Of a stretch of 63,174 bases of DNA, positions 48,817 to 62,000 are shown one piece after another. The stretch's first letter is position 1. Every line of letters starts with the position of its first letter. Under the pieces are notes generated by a model. The model saw only the letters and a list, made by a program, of their open reading frames with translations, ran no database searches and had not been told where the DNA came from. Location: NCBI RefSeq assembly GCF_001039355.2, contig NW_019775539.1, positions 271,921-335,094 on the forward strand, written 5' to 3'. Both the position numbers and the translations under genes were made by a program. The DNA comes from Lingula anatina. Its lineage: Eukaryota; Brachiopoda; Lingulata; Lingulida; Lingulidae.

Positions 48817-50517
48817 AGCTCATCATATCATGTCTGTACATGTTGTATGTGTACTGTATGTACAATATGTGGCTTGTGGAAAAGTTGGAAGTCAACCAGG
48901 ATGGTGCTTCAATTGTATGGGGATTTGATGTTGTTCATCTGCTCTTTTTAAGCCCTGATTAAGATGCAGTGGGAGAAGTTTCAAGAAAACTTTTTAAGTT
49001 GAATGTAAAATTCATGCAAAGAGAAAACTGGCATGAACTGTTTGCATTTGATGGCTTTGTCTTTATTTGTTCATTTGAAAAGGAATATAATGGGCGATTT
49101 TAATGTTAGAATACATTTTGTGCTTTGGAAAAGCATTTTACTTTGAAATTCATTTTTTTCTACTTTTGGTATAGATCTCCATATATTACTATTTATCAAT
49201 ATATTTTAAATGAGCTGTATATTTTTTCTATGTAGAATTTCTCAAGACATTTTACTTAAATTGCTAGAAGTAAAGAGAAACAAAATTTGCTTAAGAGGCC
49301 AAACATTTTACCATGACATTTTATATACACTTCATTTGTTCATTTCTCACATCTCCAAATGAATTTTTGAGAGTCACTCATATATGCAATAAACTGTGTA
49401 ATTCGTACTTGTGTTTTGTCATTAGAAAATTGACAGGAAAGGATGATATTATAATGATCAGTTGTTAGAAGTCTTTTTTAAATTCTCAAAAGTGGACTTA
49501 TGTTCTGCACAAAAAATGTGTGATGTTTTCTTTCCATAAAACCGATTTTATAAGTAAGTGTCTTTTGGTATGGTTGTCCTGTTTTCACCACCAATTTTAG
49601 ATGCTTTAATATTGAAAATGGACCAGATTGAGATTATAAAACGAAGCTTTTTAAACACAAGCGTAAGGGCTTGCAGCTGTCTTCCTCAGTCTGATGTGAG
49701 AGGCCACTGCCAGGTGAGTTATTTACAAGCCCGGTAGTCTGTAATTCGTGTAGTTGACCAAAATATTATTGGGTGCACCATGTAAAGAGTAAATTATTTT
49801 TAATGAAACTAGTGGTACTGAGAACAATATCCACCTGGACTTCTGAAGCACTGTCTTAAAGATGAAATAACCATGCCTTTAATAAAGATAAAGGGTTGAT
49901 GTACATCAAAAATCCAAAGGGCCAAACAAAATACATCAATAACACTTGCATATTTTCTATGTACACAAATTATACATCTTCCGATGCAAAAGATAAAGAG
50001 CAGTAAATATGGAAAGGCAAACTAAAGTCAGCATGTTCTTGTACACTTTCACCGTTCAACAACATGATATTTTTTAATTCGATCATCGTATATCTTTACA
50101 GTAATTTTTTTCAGTGCTTTAAAATGATTGTAATATGTGCATTTTCTTCCAATATTATTTACATGGTTTATTACAATATTTAACTCCACCAGTAAAGGAG
50201 GTTATGTTGATAAAAGTGTTTGTTTACTTACTAGGAAAAGTGGACAAGATATCTTAAACATAGAACTTTGGAAATTTGAATGAAATTAGAATGGCAGTTA
50301 TTCACAGGAGGGAAAGAATTAACATTTTAAACTGAACCATTGTCTTTTGTCATTGACAGAGGTCTGTGCTCTTTGTCCTATACCATCTCTTATCTGAAAT
50401 ACACTGTTTGATGATTTTTGGACTGACAGACTATGTATAAATGGACTTGACTCTACCTTACAAAAAAAAAAAAAAAAAAAAATTAAATTCAATGTTGCTG
50501 GTTTGAAAGCCTAGACC
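48817..50517. other. convergent 3' UTRs
   Basis: No coding region is seen. AATAAA at 49388-49393 could end the transcript of the + strand gene stopping at 48816. The BOD1L-like gene ends at 50518 on the other strand, so its 3' UTR must enter this stretch from the right. A run of about 19 A lies near 50462. Confidence 0.5.
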
Positions 50518-53500
50518 TTATCTTCTAAGTCTCTTTTGAGGTGGAATTTCCTCATCACTGAGCCTTCTCATGCCTCTCCCCATTGGTTGCATCCCACCAT
50601 GACCTCTCCCTCTCCCACCCCTGGCAGGCTGTGACGGGGGAGACAGACCCCTGTTCCGTCTAGTTTCTCTCACAGGAAGAGGTGGGGGTGATGCCCTCTG
50701 TCCTCTCATTTCTCGGTTTTGAATAGGGGGAGACACAGGTCTTGGCATGCCACCACCCCTGGAGTCTCTCCTGCCCCTAATGGGAGGAGGACTATATGTC
50801 CTTGGGGGTCTCCTTTCCCTTTGCTGCCTTAAGCCTCCTGGGGGAGATGGGGGCCTCTGTCCCCTCATCCACCTGCTGCCCTCTGGAGGTGGGGATTCCA
50901 CCCTTGGGGGAGAATGTGCTGGAGGGGAAGCTTTCCACCTGCCCCTTGTTCTCATCCCTGGTTCTTGAGGTGATGGGGGTCTTCCCCCTGGGGATTGTGG
51001 TATGTCTGGGCCCTTACCTTGTGGTCTACCTCTTGGTGGTGGAGAAGGTGTTCTCCTCTGTCCATACCCCATTGTGGGTGGAGGAGAGGCTGGCCTCCGA
51101 CCTCTCATTGATGCACCTGGCATAGGTGGTCTTCTTATAGGGGATCTGCTCCTACCGCCTCCTGGAGATGGTGGGCGCCAGCCACCCCTCTTGTTGTCAA
51201 TGTACCTTGGGGATCTTGATAGGCTACGCTCATCAGGAGGTGACTGTGACCTGCCAGATGACAATGACCTTTCATCCCTGTCCATTGTATTGGGAAGTCT
51301 GTTGGTGAATTTAACAGGAGACTGTGGAAACCGTTGACTTCTTGCCCTTCTTTCAGCCTCTCCAAAAAACATAGTGTCTGCTGATCGTCTGGTTCTCTTT
51401 GCAGCCTCCCCAAAATCTATGGTCTCTATTGGAGGTCTAGTTCTACGTGCTGCCTCCCCAAAGTCAACTTCATCTACTGGTTTACGCTCTCTTCTCCTTT
51501 CCGGAGACTCTGGAGATGAATCTGGCCTGCAATGGCAATAAAAGCAATTCTAACTGACAGTTTCTTATTATAAAGATGTTTGTACAGATCCATTACAGAA
51601 CTGATAGAAACCAGTAAACTCGATAACTTGCAATAGGTCAACAAATAAGTAGCACAATTTCGATATATGCTAATCTGTGTGTAGTGTGTGTATGTGGGTG
51701 GGTGGGGGGGGAGTGGGTTTAAAAAATTTAGAAAAAATTGCAAACAATCCACACCTATCTTTACAGGCACGTATGTTATGTATATAAATAATTAGTACTA
51801 GTTTCTTACACAGAAATAACATCCAGATGCCAAAAAATAAACAGAAAATAAAATCACGAAAGAAGAAAAAGGCATTAAAAATGCACCATCTTTAAATTTT
51901 TGGTCATAAATTTGACCTACTTATTTTTCCTCAAGTCTGCAAAGTGCATAAAGTAAGTAGAAAATATCCATGCAAATATCATTTTAGGAAAATGATTTAA
52001 TGAAACTGGTGTCTTTATGAAAAAACTATGGTGTCATTTAGTCTGGTTTAACTGCAGATCTAACAGCAAAAAGAACACAAAAGTTGTTAATAGTTATTAA
52101 ACATTATCAATTGGTTGATATAACGAAAAACAATTACCTTGGCGTAAGTGTTTCTAATGGGGATGGTGGTCTTTCTTGATACGCAGCAGGAGGGGTAGTA
52201 CTACGACGGCGACGAGTGGAAAAACTTGAACGTGGTTTGTACAGCTCTGAATTATCATAAATCTGAGACGGTTTGGCTTTAGTGGACTCTGTTGATCTAA
52301 AATTAATTTGATATACCTGTTAGCCTTAGATAACATCACAAAAAGGAAAAACATCTACATTTACCTAAATGTGAGGTAATGAAAAAAAAAATTAATCTAA
52401 TAAGATAAATTGTTTTACAGATTTTGTATCATACCTAGGAGTAGAAGAACGCAATTGTCCTGGCTCTTGCTCACTTGATGTACTGGATGCAGGTGAACTA
52501 CGACGACGACTGACACGTGGTTTATACAGGTCATCCAAGTCGTACCTCTGGGCAGACTGAGACTTTTTATCTGAATCTGCACCCGATCTATAAGGAAATA
52601 AACATGTTGCAAATAGCATTTTTTCTACACATATTCTTTCATGTGTATTCAAATGTCTGTTAAGGGTATACTGTATGTGTTTGAAAACATTCTAAATTTA
52701 CATCTCTTATGTGTAAATATCATGCACAGAATCAATTCTATCCCAATTCAGACTTTAAAAAAAAAGTACCTAAAGTCTGACAAATATTTAGTCATTATGT
52801 TTGTACAGTTTCATGAAAACTGATTGGAAATTGTAGAAGATTGTTAGGCACAACTGCATTAAGCTGAAGTGTCAATTGAATTCAATTAATATTGTGAAGA
52901 AATATAAAAACAAAATGAAAAAGCAATGATTCACAAAAACATGACAAGGTCTGTCTGTGCAGTTTCACTGGGTCTTACTGAAGTCTGTTTAAGTGCTGCC
53001 TGGCAAGATTGCTTCTACAATTTAATCCCAGTATACCCCATACCTTGTTTTGGCATGCAACAAATTCACAGTGGTAACAATGCCAACTACCCACAAAATT
53101 GATAATGAACTCGCTTAATCAGGCCCTGCTGAGTGCTACAAGTTTAATACCTGCTTGAAGTTCTGCTGTCTGACCTGGGAGTATCCAAGGGTGTAGTTGG
53201 TTCATCCTTCAAAGAAGACACCCTCCTTGACCGTCTCACCCCACCTTCAGTTGACTCTGCACGTGATGATTCGGAACCTACACTTCGAGGAGTATCTGGT
53301 CTCTGGGGAGCTGACGTGTCATCTGATTTTGACCTTGCCCCAGTGATCAAGTGACCTATGCTTAGCCCAGTGCTTATAGCAGACACATCAACAATGGGAA
53401 TATTTGACTGTTCAGCTGAAAGTACAACTTCGTTGTCTGGTACAGAATATTCTACTTCATCCTGTGTTGGAGTCCCAGGCATGTTTTCATATCCGCCTAG

Positions 53501-56500
53501 ACCCTGTGTATAGTCTGTCTGATTGTTGTCTGCCACAGTATATTCTCCAGACATCTCTACTTCCACCGTCTCCTCAATCACATCTGTGTAACCCTCTTCC
53601 AGTATATGCTGTCTCTTATCAGTGAAGATGGAAGTGAATTCTTCTGAAGTATACTTTCTATTCCTTGTCCTTTGCCTTCTTAAGGCCATTCTCTTTTCCA
53701 TCACTTTTTGTTCTTTTAGTCTTTCCTTCAATTCCTCCTTGGTCTTAGATTTTTTCATTCTGTGTTTCTTGTCTTGTGCCTTCTTTTCTTCCTGTTTTTC
53801 AGATGAGACTTCTTCTGATTCTAAAACACAATGCAATATTGTTAAGTATTTTTTGTACATAAACCCTGCTCATATATAGATTTCATATACCTTTACAGTT
53901 TCAGCAAAACATACATGCTATAAATATCTAAAGATACAAATGTGCACATGATGCATCTTAACAGTTGTTTTCTTAATTTGCAAATGAAAAAAATCTTGAC
54001 ACAAAAGATTGAAGATATTATTTCAAGAATTTTCTCTTAAACTCTTCTACCTTCTGTTGGCACAGCTTTTAAGGTCTCCTTTGCAATTTTTCTTTCTTCT
54101 CTTAGACGTGCCTTTTCTTCATCTCTCTCTTTTCTTTTAGATTCATATGCAGCCCTTCTCTTCTGGCGTTGCAAATATCGCTGCTCTTTTTCATTAGCCT
54201 CAAAGTAAGAAAATTAAATTTATTTCAAAAATAAAAATACTTGCTCTTTTTCTAGATTTTAAGAGTTCCATTGAGCTTACTTGTTCTCTAAAAGTTTAAC
54301 ACTTTACTTACAATGTATATACTTTAAAACCTGTTTTAAAGTTACTTACAACTCTGGCTTTTTTCTCTTCTCTAGTTTCTCCATCATCACTGTCACTGAG
54401 GTTGTAAGTCAAGGATATTAATTTTCTAGGTTTTTTCTCAGTAGCAGTTTCATCTTGTCTAAAATCATCTGCTGAGTCTTCTTTTGCTGGACAAGCACCT
54501 TCTGTTTCTTTCACTGAAAGGATAAAGATTTATCATGATTATATCCAATAGTCAAACTACCAAAATATGCATGTATTGAATCTTTTATAGGCTCTGTACT
54601 CTGTACAGTATATAACTTTCTGTGTTCATACATACTGTACTCTGTACAGTATGTATGAACACAGAAAGTTATATGATACTCTAAGTATAAACTATCCATA
54701 ATTGAATAATCCACGATGAATATCTTCACAATACGAATACCAAAACATCTTTACACAGTGCCCAAAAAATTCAAACAATAGGTGGGACAATACAGGCATA
54801 TTCTTTGTTTCAACAAAAGAGTAAATAATTATAATTTTTTTTCATTAAATAATTATATCTTATAAATGTCCCCTCACCTTTCTTTGTTTTGACCTGTCCC
54901 TCATCACTTGAGCTATTTTCTTCTTTCTCCTCACTTTCATCTACCTCATTTTCACTCTCTGACTCTGATTCAGATGTCTCAAAGGAAGACAAGTCACTTG
55001 TGTGCACAGAGCTGATTGTCACATCTGAGAATTCATCCTCATCTACATCTTGCCAAGCAAATTTGTAGGATTTTTCTGGCTTTATTCCATCAGCATGGTC
55101 TTTCTTATCAGGCACATCTTTTTCTTCCCTAACTTTATTCTCCTGCTCCTTAGTTGAGTCAGACTGAGGTTTCTTAACAGGAGAACCACCACTTGGACCA
55201 GGTGTGGAAATGGGGAGTGGAATGTCTAGTGTTTCTAAAAATTTCTTAGAAGACTTTTCAGGAGACTTGTTTTGCTCTGACTTGACTTGGTCTTCATTTG
55301 CTAGCATTGGAAGAGAAGGAGGTTCTGGCCCAGGTTCAGGCTCAGGAGGGGGATCAATGTCCATATCTTCTGGTTCTGGTGGGAGAGGAGGTGCCTCTGG
55401 GGGCAAGGGTGGGGTGTCTGGCTCACTTGGCAGGGGAGGGGCAGATTCACTGGGCAGTGGGGGAGGTGCAGAGCTTTCAGGCACCGGAGCTGGTGGCAGG
55501 GGAGGCTGGGCAACAGGCTGAACAGCAGGGCCTGGTAGAAATGGAGGTTGCATGGTGCTTTGAAAGGGAAGAAACTGGGAACTCCCTGATGGGAAGTTTG
55601 GTGGGGAGAAAGACATATTCTGAGCACCAAATGGATCCATGTTCATTAGATTTGGTGGCTGGTTTCCAGAAAAATTGCCTCCAGGACTTTGCAGATCTAA
55701 AGAATACAAGGAAAATATTTTTAAAAATCCTTTTAAACAAACAAACAAACAAACAAATTATAAGATTTGCATATTATCAGGACATGTGAACTTTAAAAAA
55801 GCAGACCCAGAAAAATATTTTTAGAAAAAAAGAGGAATACTACTGATCAAATTAATTAATCAATCAATCAAAATCGAAAAATAAATAAAAAATATTTATA
55901 TTGCAATATCCTCACTGATTTGTTAAAGAACATTTTCAACATAGAATGCTGAAATATTAACTCAAGATATCAAAATGTATCTTAACCTGGAGGCATGTTC
56001 TGCATATTTGTGCAGTAATTTTTTAGGTTTTCCAAACTCTGTTGTCTCTGAGCATTCTTCACTTCCTCCAACTTTTTTCTTCTTTCACTGGGATCAATTC
56101 CTAGGAACTCACAGACCACTTTATCCACTTCTGGCTTGAACACTGTCTCAATCTTTGGATTAACTACCTGTTCTATAATCCTTTCAACTCCACTAGCTAG
56201 CATGCCAGACCTAAGTTGAACAAAATGATGTAACATCCAAAATGACTTGCAAAGAAAAACATGAGGTTTTTTTTTTTTTTTTTTTGAAAGTTTGAATTGT
56301 ATAACACTTGCTTCAGTATAGGAAAAATATTGACAGTTTAGAATTTATTTAAACACAATTTATGTATTACAATATTTCCTTTTTAATATCAAACTCTTAA
56401 CCCAAAGGTAACTATGCACAATTCTTACTGGTTTATTTGCCTTCTCAGTTGTTCTCTCAGTTGGTTTTTGTTTAAATCTGGGCTCCACTTCTGCTTTGAA

Positions 56501-56553
56501 AGAAAGTTTGTAACATAGTTGTCCACTCGTTGGCGAAGATTTTGATATGCAGG
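50518..56553 (-). CDS. BOD1L: BOD1L-like (Shg1 family) protein, first exon missing
   Basis: Nine - strand exons give 1156 aa: 56553-56429, 56210-55987, 55696-54878, 54513-54350, 54198-54051, 53820-53151, 52587-52435, 52296-52138 and 51526-50518. The start encodes the BOD1/Shg1 domain (PAYQNLRQRVDNYVTNFLSK, then SGMLASGVERIIEQVVNPKI). Exon 3 is Pro-rich and carries SDVTISSVHTSDLSSFE, a BOD1L1 hallmark, before an acidic Ser/Glu run. Next come charged coiled-coil-like exons, two related exons with (D/E)LYKPR followed by an Arg/Ser run, three FGEA repeats and a long SR- and RG-rich tail ending PPQKRLRR. BOD1 acts in chromosome bi-orientation and BOD1L1 in fork protection and SETD1-type complexes. 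The exon before PAYQ is not found and may lie in the gap at 57291. Confidence 0.85.
54610..54674. repeat. perfect 31-bp inverted repeat with 3-base spacer
   Basis: The arms 54610-54640 and 54644-54674 are exact inverse complements (inner core CATACATACTGTAC / GTACAGTATGTATG). The structure lies in the BOD1L intron between exons 3 and 4, so an RNA copy would fold into a long hairpin. It could be a very young foldback, a microRNA-like hairpin or a cruciform site. Confidence 0.9.
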
Positions 56554-57192
56554 CTGAAATATTTTATTCAATTCTTATGCCATTGCACATTTCTATCTTC
56601 TATCAACTTACTTGAAATCATCATATAGAGTATATCCAATAATAGATTTAAAAAAAAACAAAAAACTTTGCTATACATTTCAAATAAAGCATGTCCTCAG
56701 AATCTGTGCATACTGTAAAATTCATTCACATGCATGGTGTCAATAATAATAATAATAAAAATGATTGGCATACTTTAGAGGAATTATTTGTTTTCCAGTT
56801 ATGTACGTGGTTATAGGCTGCTCACTTCTTAAAACATTCAATCAGTACTTATGCCGTGTGCCCCCAAACTCATACATGCAATTCTTAAGTTTTAGAAGTT
56901 TCTATTTTTAATTTAGTTACGTGATGATTTTGAGTAGTGTCGCTGCTATTCCAATGTATCAGCTTTAAAATTTACTTACTTATTTCTAATGTTCACCCCT
57001 GAAATGAACTCTTAATTCTGCTCTTATTATAATTAGTGTCCTTCATGTTTCTTGTGAAAACATAAGTATTAGGCAATTTTTTTTTTTAATAAATAGCATT
57101 ATAGTAGAGACACTTGTGAGGGTAACCAATGGGGACTTTTGTTACCCACGAAAGTCTCTTTTTACTTTACTGAAATGTGATATGTGAAATGC
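56554..57192. other. BOD1L upstream intron or flank
   Basis: No BOD1L first exon is recognised here. The stretch is AT-rich with short TAA/AAT repeats near 56735-56760. Confidence 0.5.
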
Positions 57193-57897
57193 TCATATTA
57201 ATTGGTGTGATCCATGAAAAATTCCATTCCTGAAACTTGTGAATGCATACGGCTTTTTATTTTTTGTCCTTAATGTGACAGATTTATTACANAGAGAATG
57301 TGCATCAAGAAAATCTACAGGCAAAGATGATCTTTTATGTGAGACAGATTTGACGCCACGACTTTCTCGTGACCTATTAGATTTCTCAGAATGTGGTAAT
57401 GTATGCAATCTCCTGTATGTTTTTGGAGATATGGAAGCTGCTTTCTGCACTTCCTTACTTTTTTGTTTGATTTCTGCTTGTTTTAGTTTTAAATCAGAAA
57501 TCTTTTGCTGTAATTCCAAAATTTCATCACCATCATTGAGTGTTCTAATAGGTTCTCCCTCTGTTGGAAAAAAGAGAGAGCGCCTAAACGAATCACGTCC
57601 AAGATCCAAAGATTTAGCATGCTTAGAAATATCTGCGGAAGTAGAAGTATGCCTTTTTGATTTAGGTTTTGCCCCACCCTGACTTTTTATATGAGAAGAC
57701 TCAAACTGAAGGTAGGGCATAATTTTAGATGATATAGTTTGACCAAAAAGTTGTTGTAAGATATTTTGATTAAGGCGTATACCTCTTTCTCTCACAGATA
57801 AAATTTTCTCAGCACGCTTTTGACCAATTCCTGGCACATCAACTAAATCTTCCAATGTAGCAGAATTGACATCTACCAACTGGGAAGAAGTTGCCAT
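57193..57897 (-). CDS. small helix-hairpin-helix protein, interrupted by an N
   Basis: The frame from the ATG at 57897 begins MATSSQLVDVNSATLEDLVD and contains VPGIGQKRAEKIL, a standard helix-hairpin-helix motif of the ComEA-like kind that binds DNA backbone without base specificity. A putative second weaker repeat (LNQNILQQLFGQ) follows, then a Lys/Ser-rich region with a Glu/Lys coiled-coil-like stretch (ILELQQKISDLKLKQAEIKQ) and basic, Ser-rich sequence. The N at 57291 cuts the frame near residue 203; the last 30 or so codons beyond it may not belong. An in-frame upstream ATG at 57957 is less likely as start. I do not recognise the gene. A nuclear role is inferred from the motif and basic composition. 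Confidence 0.65.
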   Translation of the reverse strand: MATSSQLVDVNSATLEDLVDVPGIGQKRAEKILSVRERGIRLNQNILQQLFGQTISSKIMPYLQFESSHIKSQGGAKPKSKRHTSTSADISKHAKSLDLGRDSFRRSLFFPTEGEPIRTLNDGDEILELQQKISDLKLKQAEIKQKSKEVQKAASISPKTYRRLHTLPHSEKSNRSRESRGVKSVSHKRSSLPVDFLDAHSXCNKSVTLRTKNKKPYAFTSFRNGIFHGSHQLI

Positions 57898-59004
57898 TGT
57901 GTTGATGTAAAATCTAACACAATTAATCAGAAAAAATAGCAAGCTATTAACTGGCACTCAACACCGGAAAGATTTAGAAAAAACCCCACCAATGGAAATT
58001 CAAAAAGAGAAAGATAAATTTTCACTAAATCTATAAATCTAGAATCAAATTTTTATGAAACTAATAATTTACAGATAAGTGATTAAGTTTATCCCAGTAC
58101 ACAGAATATATCAATCGTTTAAATAACTAATATCAATATTCCAGGAATAAACAAAATTTAAATTAACCCTGTGCCAGTAAAACAACCAACTATTAAATCC
58201 AATTGTACCAGAAAAGGACAAAAATTGAAATGTGATAACAAATAGTTAAAAATGCAATAAATAAGATGGTTAGTACAATATTGCTATTGCACGTGCCTTG
58301 AACAGATGTACGAGAACAACGTCTCCCTTACGACAGGCAATTTCTCAATAAGTGCTGTTTTACTGAATGTCAAAGTAAACAAACCAAAAAGGAATACTCC
58401 CCGTTCCCTACGCGGTAACTTTACGGCCGAAAGTTAAGAACTTACTGTGAAGTTTCAAAAACTTGACCCCCGCCCGCCGAATTTTTCAATATGGCGTCGA
58501 ACAAAGGAGAAATTACCTAATGGCTTGCAACAGCTTTATGCTAAGAGGTCGTGTGTACCTCGTCGCCAATAAAGTGTTTTACTCTAATTCAATAGCAGAA
58601 ACAAACACTTCTGGTACTTACTGAGAGTATTGCCTGGTCCTTCTGTTAATGTGTGGCACTATGCTGTGAGAGTACGTCAACTTGGAGGAGCTTTGTACTT
58701 CTTCACTGGTGAAGATCTACCGGGATCTGGGGCGTCACATGGGTTGGTGTTAGTTTATATGTGAGCGCCCCTGCGCAGTCCCCAAATGCGCAGCAGACAT
58801 CCCAGGATGCTCTTGGCAGTGACAAAAACACTACACGACTTCCGCTTATGTAAGTCCCGCGGTACATTATTGGTTCACCACGAGAGCGGCAATGGACGGC
58901 AATCTAAGGGTCACAGCAGAAGCACATCGAGTGGATATGCGGTGATGATCAGTGATTTTGAATGGTGCTTAGGAAACAAATTGGCTTCAGGATAACTTTA
59001 CATT
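57898..59004. promoter_or_regulatory. likely bidirectional promoter between HhH gene and mitoferrin
   Basis: The two genes face away from each other across 1.1 kb. The part from about 58290 to 58760 is richer in GC and CpG than its surroundings (for example CCCCCGCCCGCCGAA at 58469, and ATGGCGTCGAAC in a YY1-like context at 58492). This fits a TATA-less shared promoter. The 5' leader of mitoferrin contains an open upstream frame at 58786-58995. Confidence 0.5.
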
Positions 59005-62000
59005 ATGGAGATCACAGAGGCAGAGATTGACGAGTATGAAAGTTTACCCCCAACCAGTTCCATGACCACGCACATGGCTGCTGGGGCGCTGGCAGGGATT
59101 ATGGAGCACTGTGTTATGTATCCGGTTGACTCTGTGAAGGTGGGGTGTTTAGAAGTATATATGGTCATTTTACATGTACTAATTTTTACGAAATGTGTTA
59201 CAACTTACATGATTTAAATTATACAGACATTGTCATGTCACGATGACTGACCCCATATCAATAATTTGACCCAGTTTTCGTGTCAGTTCCTGTGTCGAAT
59301 GACCCCCCCCCCCCCTTCCCTGTGTTAAAATTTGGTTGAAATCATCACGGCGATAATAACATGATGATAACCTCACCTGTATGGTGACTTTGAAATAGAA
59401 TGAAAGCACGTTTCTAAAGTCCATATGGGATAAGCTGATTGATTTTTTATGAGGGTGATTATAAAACTTGCAAGTCATTCCCCTACATTCACAAGTTGTC
59501 TTTTATTACATCAAGTTGTGCAAATTCTTCATTGTAAAATCAAACTATTTTGTTATTAAGCAAATTTAAGTCAAAACCACATGCTTGACATCTGCCGTTA
59601 TGATAGATTGTGGACTGAATCTACTTCAGTGAGATGTTTGGATTGCTTTCTTCACTCAACTGACCATGTGAAAGTAGACCATTGTGTAAACATTAACATA
59701 TTTCTATATGAAATACATCAAAGCAAAGGGATAAAATCATAATTAAAGCCTAGATTACACATGCCATGGGTGCTGTCCAGTGAAATGGTATATGATTTTT
59801 TGTAGAATTTTTCCCCACAGTAAATACCTATGGGCTTTGGCAAGTACTTTTGCATTAAGTGCCAGTGCAATGCCATTTATACATAACTTTCAGGTCATGT
59901 AGGAAAAAATTGGATTTTCAGTTGAAAAGTGACCGTACAGAGCCCTGATAGTCTCTGTCCAGTTATTGTACACCTTGCTTGCGGCATCCTTGTCAGTTGA
60001 AGATCAATACATTGTCAGTGTAGCCCCCAATGATTTTTTCACCCATTTGGCCAAAATAAGGAAAAGCACAATTTTAATTCATGTAAAACATCTTTGCTGC
60101 TGTAATGAATTCTTAAAACAGTAAAGGTGGAAGAGAAAAAGGGCAACAACAGGTTCAACCATTATCAAGATTACCATAAGTATACTGAACTGAGCTTGTA
60201 TGGGAACTGTATGATACCATCTACTATAATGCAATAGCCTACAGGCTCATTATTTCAAAATTTGTCAAGAGTTTTAGCTTGACAAAATCATAGAGGTTAC
60301 GTGGGCCATTAATCTGTACAATTTTGTACCATTGTGTATGGCTACCGCATTGCTTTTGCAATGGGATTTACAGTATACAAGCACTGCAAGGACAATGCAT
60401 AGCAAATATTATACAGGCTTACAGGACACAGTCACTGATGGATCCAGCTAAAATAGTTATTGGTTTTCTAATCATAAAGTGTACAACAGGCAAGTTTTTA
60501 AAAAGTCCATTGTAGGGAAATGGTCAGGGAAACATGTCTATATAACAATGATCAGTCCAGTGTTCCATATGGAATCTGTGGCAGAACTACTTGCTAGATT
60601 TATACATCTGTTTTGCTGACCACTTCTCTGCTGACTGACCACTTTGGGCAGTTGGAATGATAAATCATACTTAGGTCAAGAGGATTCTGATTGATCAGAC
60701 ATTTTATAACTTTGTATTGCTCACAGGTTTATTATGTAATCAAACATACCTGAAATCTTGGCTTTACCAGTAATAATCATTCAGCCCAGTTGTCACCATT
60801 ATGTGGATTTAACAATCGTGTTCCGTTTAGTGTGACAAACTGCAGTGTTCATGCAGGACAGTTCTGTGTTATGGATGTCCTGTGACGCAGGTAAGAAAAT
60901 GACTGCAAAGGTGCATCACTGTCATTTCCCTAACTTTGCTAAATCAATATGATCTTTATTAATGTCAAACTTTTTATTGACTTTACTATAAATTCTTTTT
61001 TTTTAAAGTTTTCTATGAATCACTTTCTCAAGGTTTTAATATGGGTTTGTTGATGGACCAACATTGTTTAGTTCTGTTAAGATACTGCATGTATCAGGAT
61101 TTATGGGATGAATGGTGATATGTCTGTCAGTGTCTGCTGGTAAATTATTGCCATTTACAACTGGTGTTGAAAGTGGGATAATAAGATTGGAAAGGTTAAT
61201 GGAGGTTTAACAGTATTATGCAAATGTAGCAGTAGATTTGCTTTTGGCTGAAAAAAAATCAAAATCACATCTGAAAATTATCATCAATTTGGGAAAAAGT
61301 GAAAAAAAAAAAAAATTAAAAATTTCATAAACATAGACTTGCTACTAGTATGTTCACCTAAATCTTAAATGATGTTGGGCAGTAATTGCAATCAAAAGAT
61401 TAAAGGATTTTTAACAGTGGATGTAAAGTTAAAGACCTAGGGGATATTTCATAAAGCCTCCCTCTGTCTACTTGTATTCTTCTTAGCAGATTTGTTTGCT
61501 GAATCTCAGTCATAAATCTACAGCAAATTTATGCAACCCCACTGCAGTATTGATGGCTAATGATAAGTGAAGAAACTGGCCCTTTGGCAAGGGTTTTATA
61601 CTTGCATTATAAATGTTGTGGGGGGGGGGGGGGGGAATGGGTAGTAATAAAAGGCACATGTTACTGTTTAGTCACATGTATTTTATTATCCCTTCTTTTT
61701 TGTGAAGTTTGGAATGTTATCTAGCCTATCCATGGGTATGCAATGGCTACCCATCAATGGCATGCAGCTTTTGAATTGTTTGTGAATTTGTGTGTACATA
61801 TTTTGCTTGATATCACTATGATAAATTTCTACCAATTCACATTATATTTTCCAGACACGTATGATGTGTTTACGGCCAAATCCAAATGCAAATTATAGAA
61901 ATTTGATGGATGCATACTATACCATTGTGCGTTATGAGGGGCTTCGTACTACGTGTCGTGGTGTGAGTGCAGTGATTGGTGGAGCTGGACCTGCTCATGC

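Noticed and set aside
50747-51337. Open frames on the + strand opposite the BOD1L tail
   Set aside because: They mirror the Pro/Arg-rich coding exon on the - strand and have no splice or start context.
55204-55789. Gly- and Glu-rich frames on the + strand opposite BOD1L exon 3
   Set aside because: They are the complement of the Pro-rich exon, whose - strand reading joins the BOD1/Shg1 domain in phase.
58786-59004. Possible iron-responsive element in the mitoferrin 5' leader (CAGTGA at two places)
   Set aside because: The bases on either side of each CAGTGA do not form the required five-pair stem, and no bulged C is in place.
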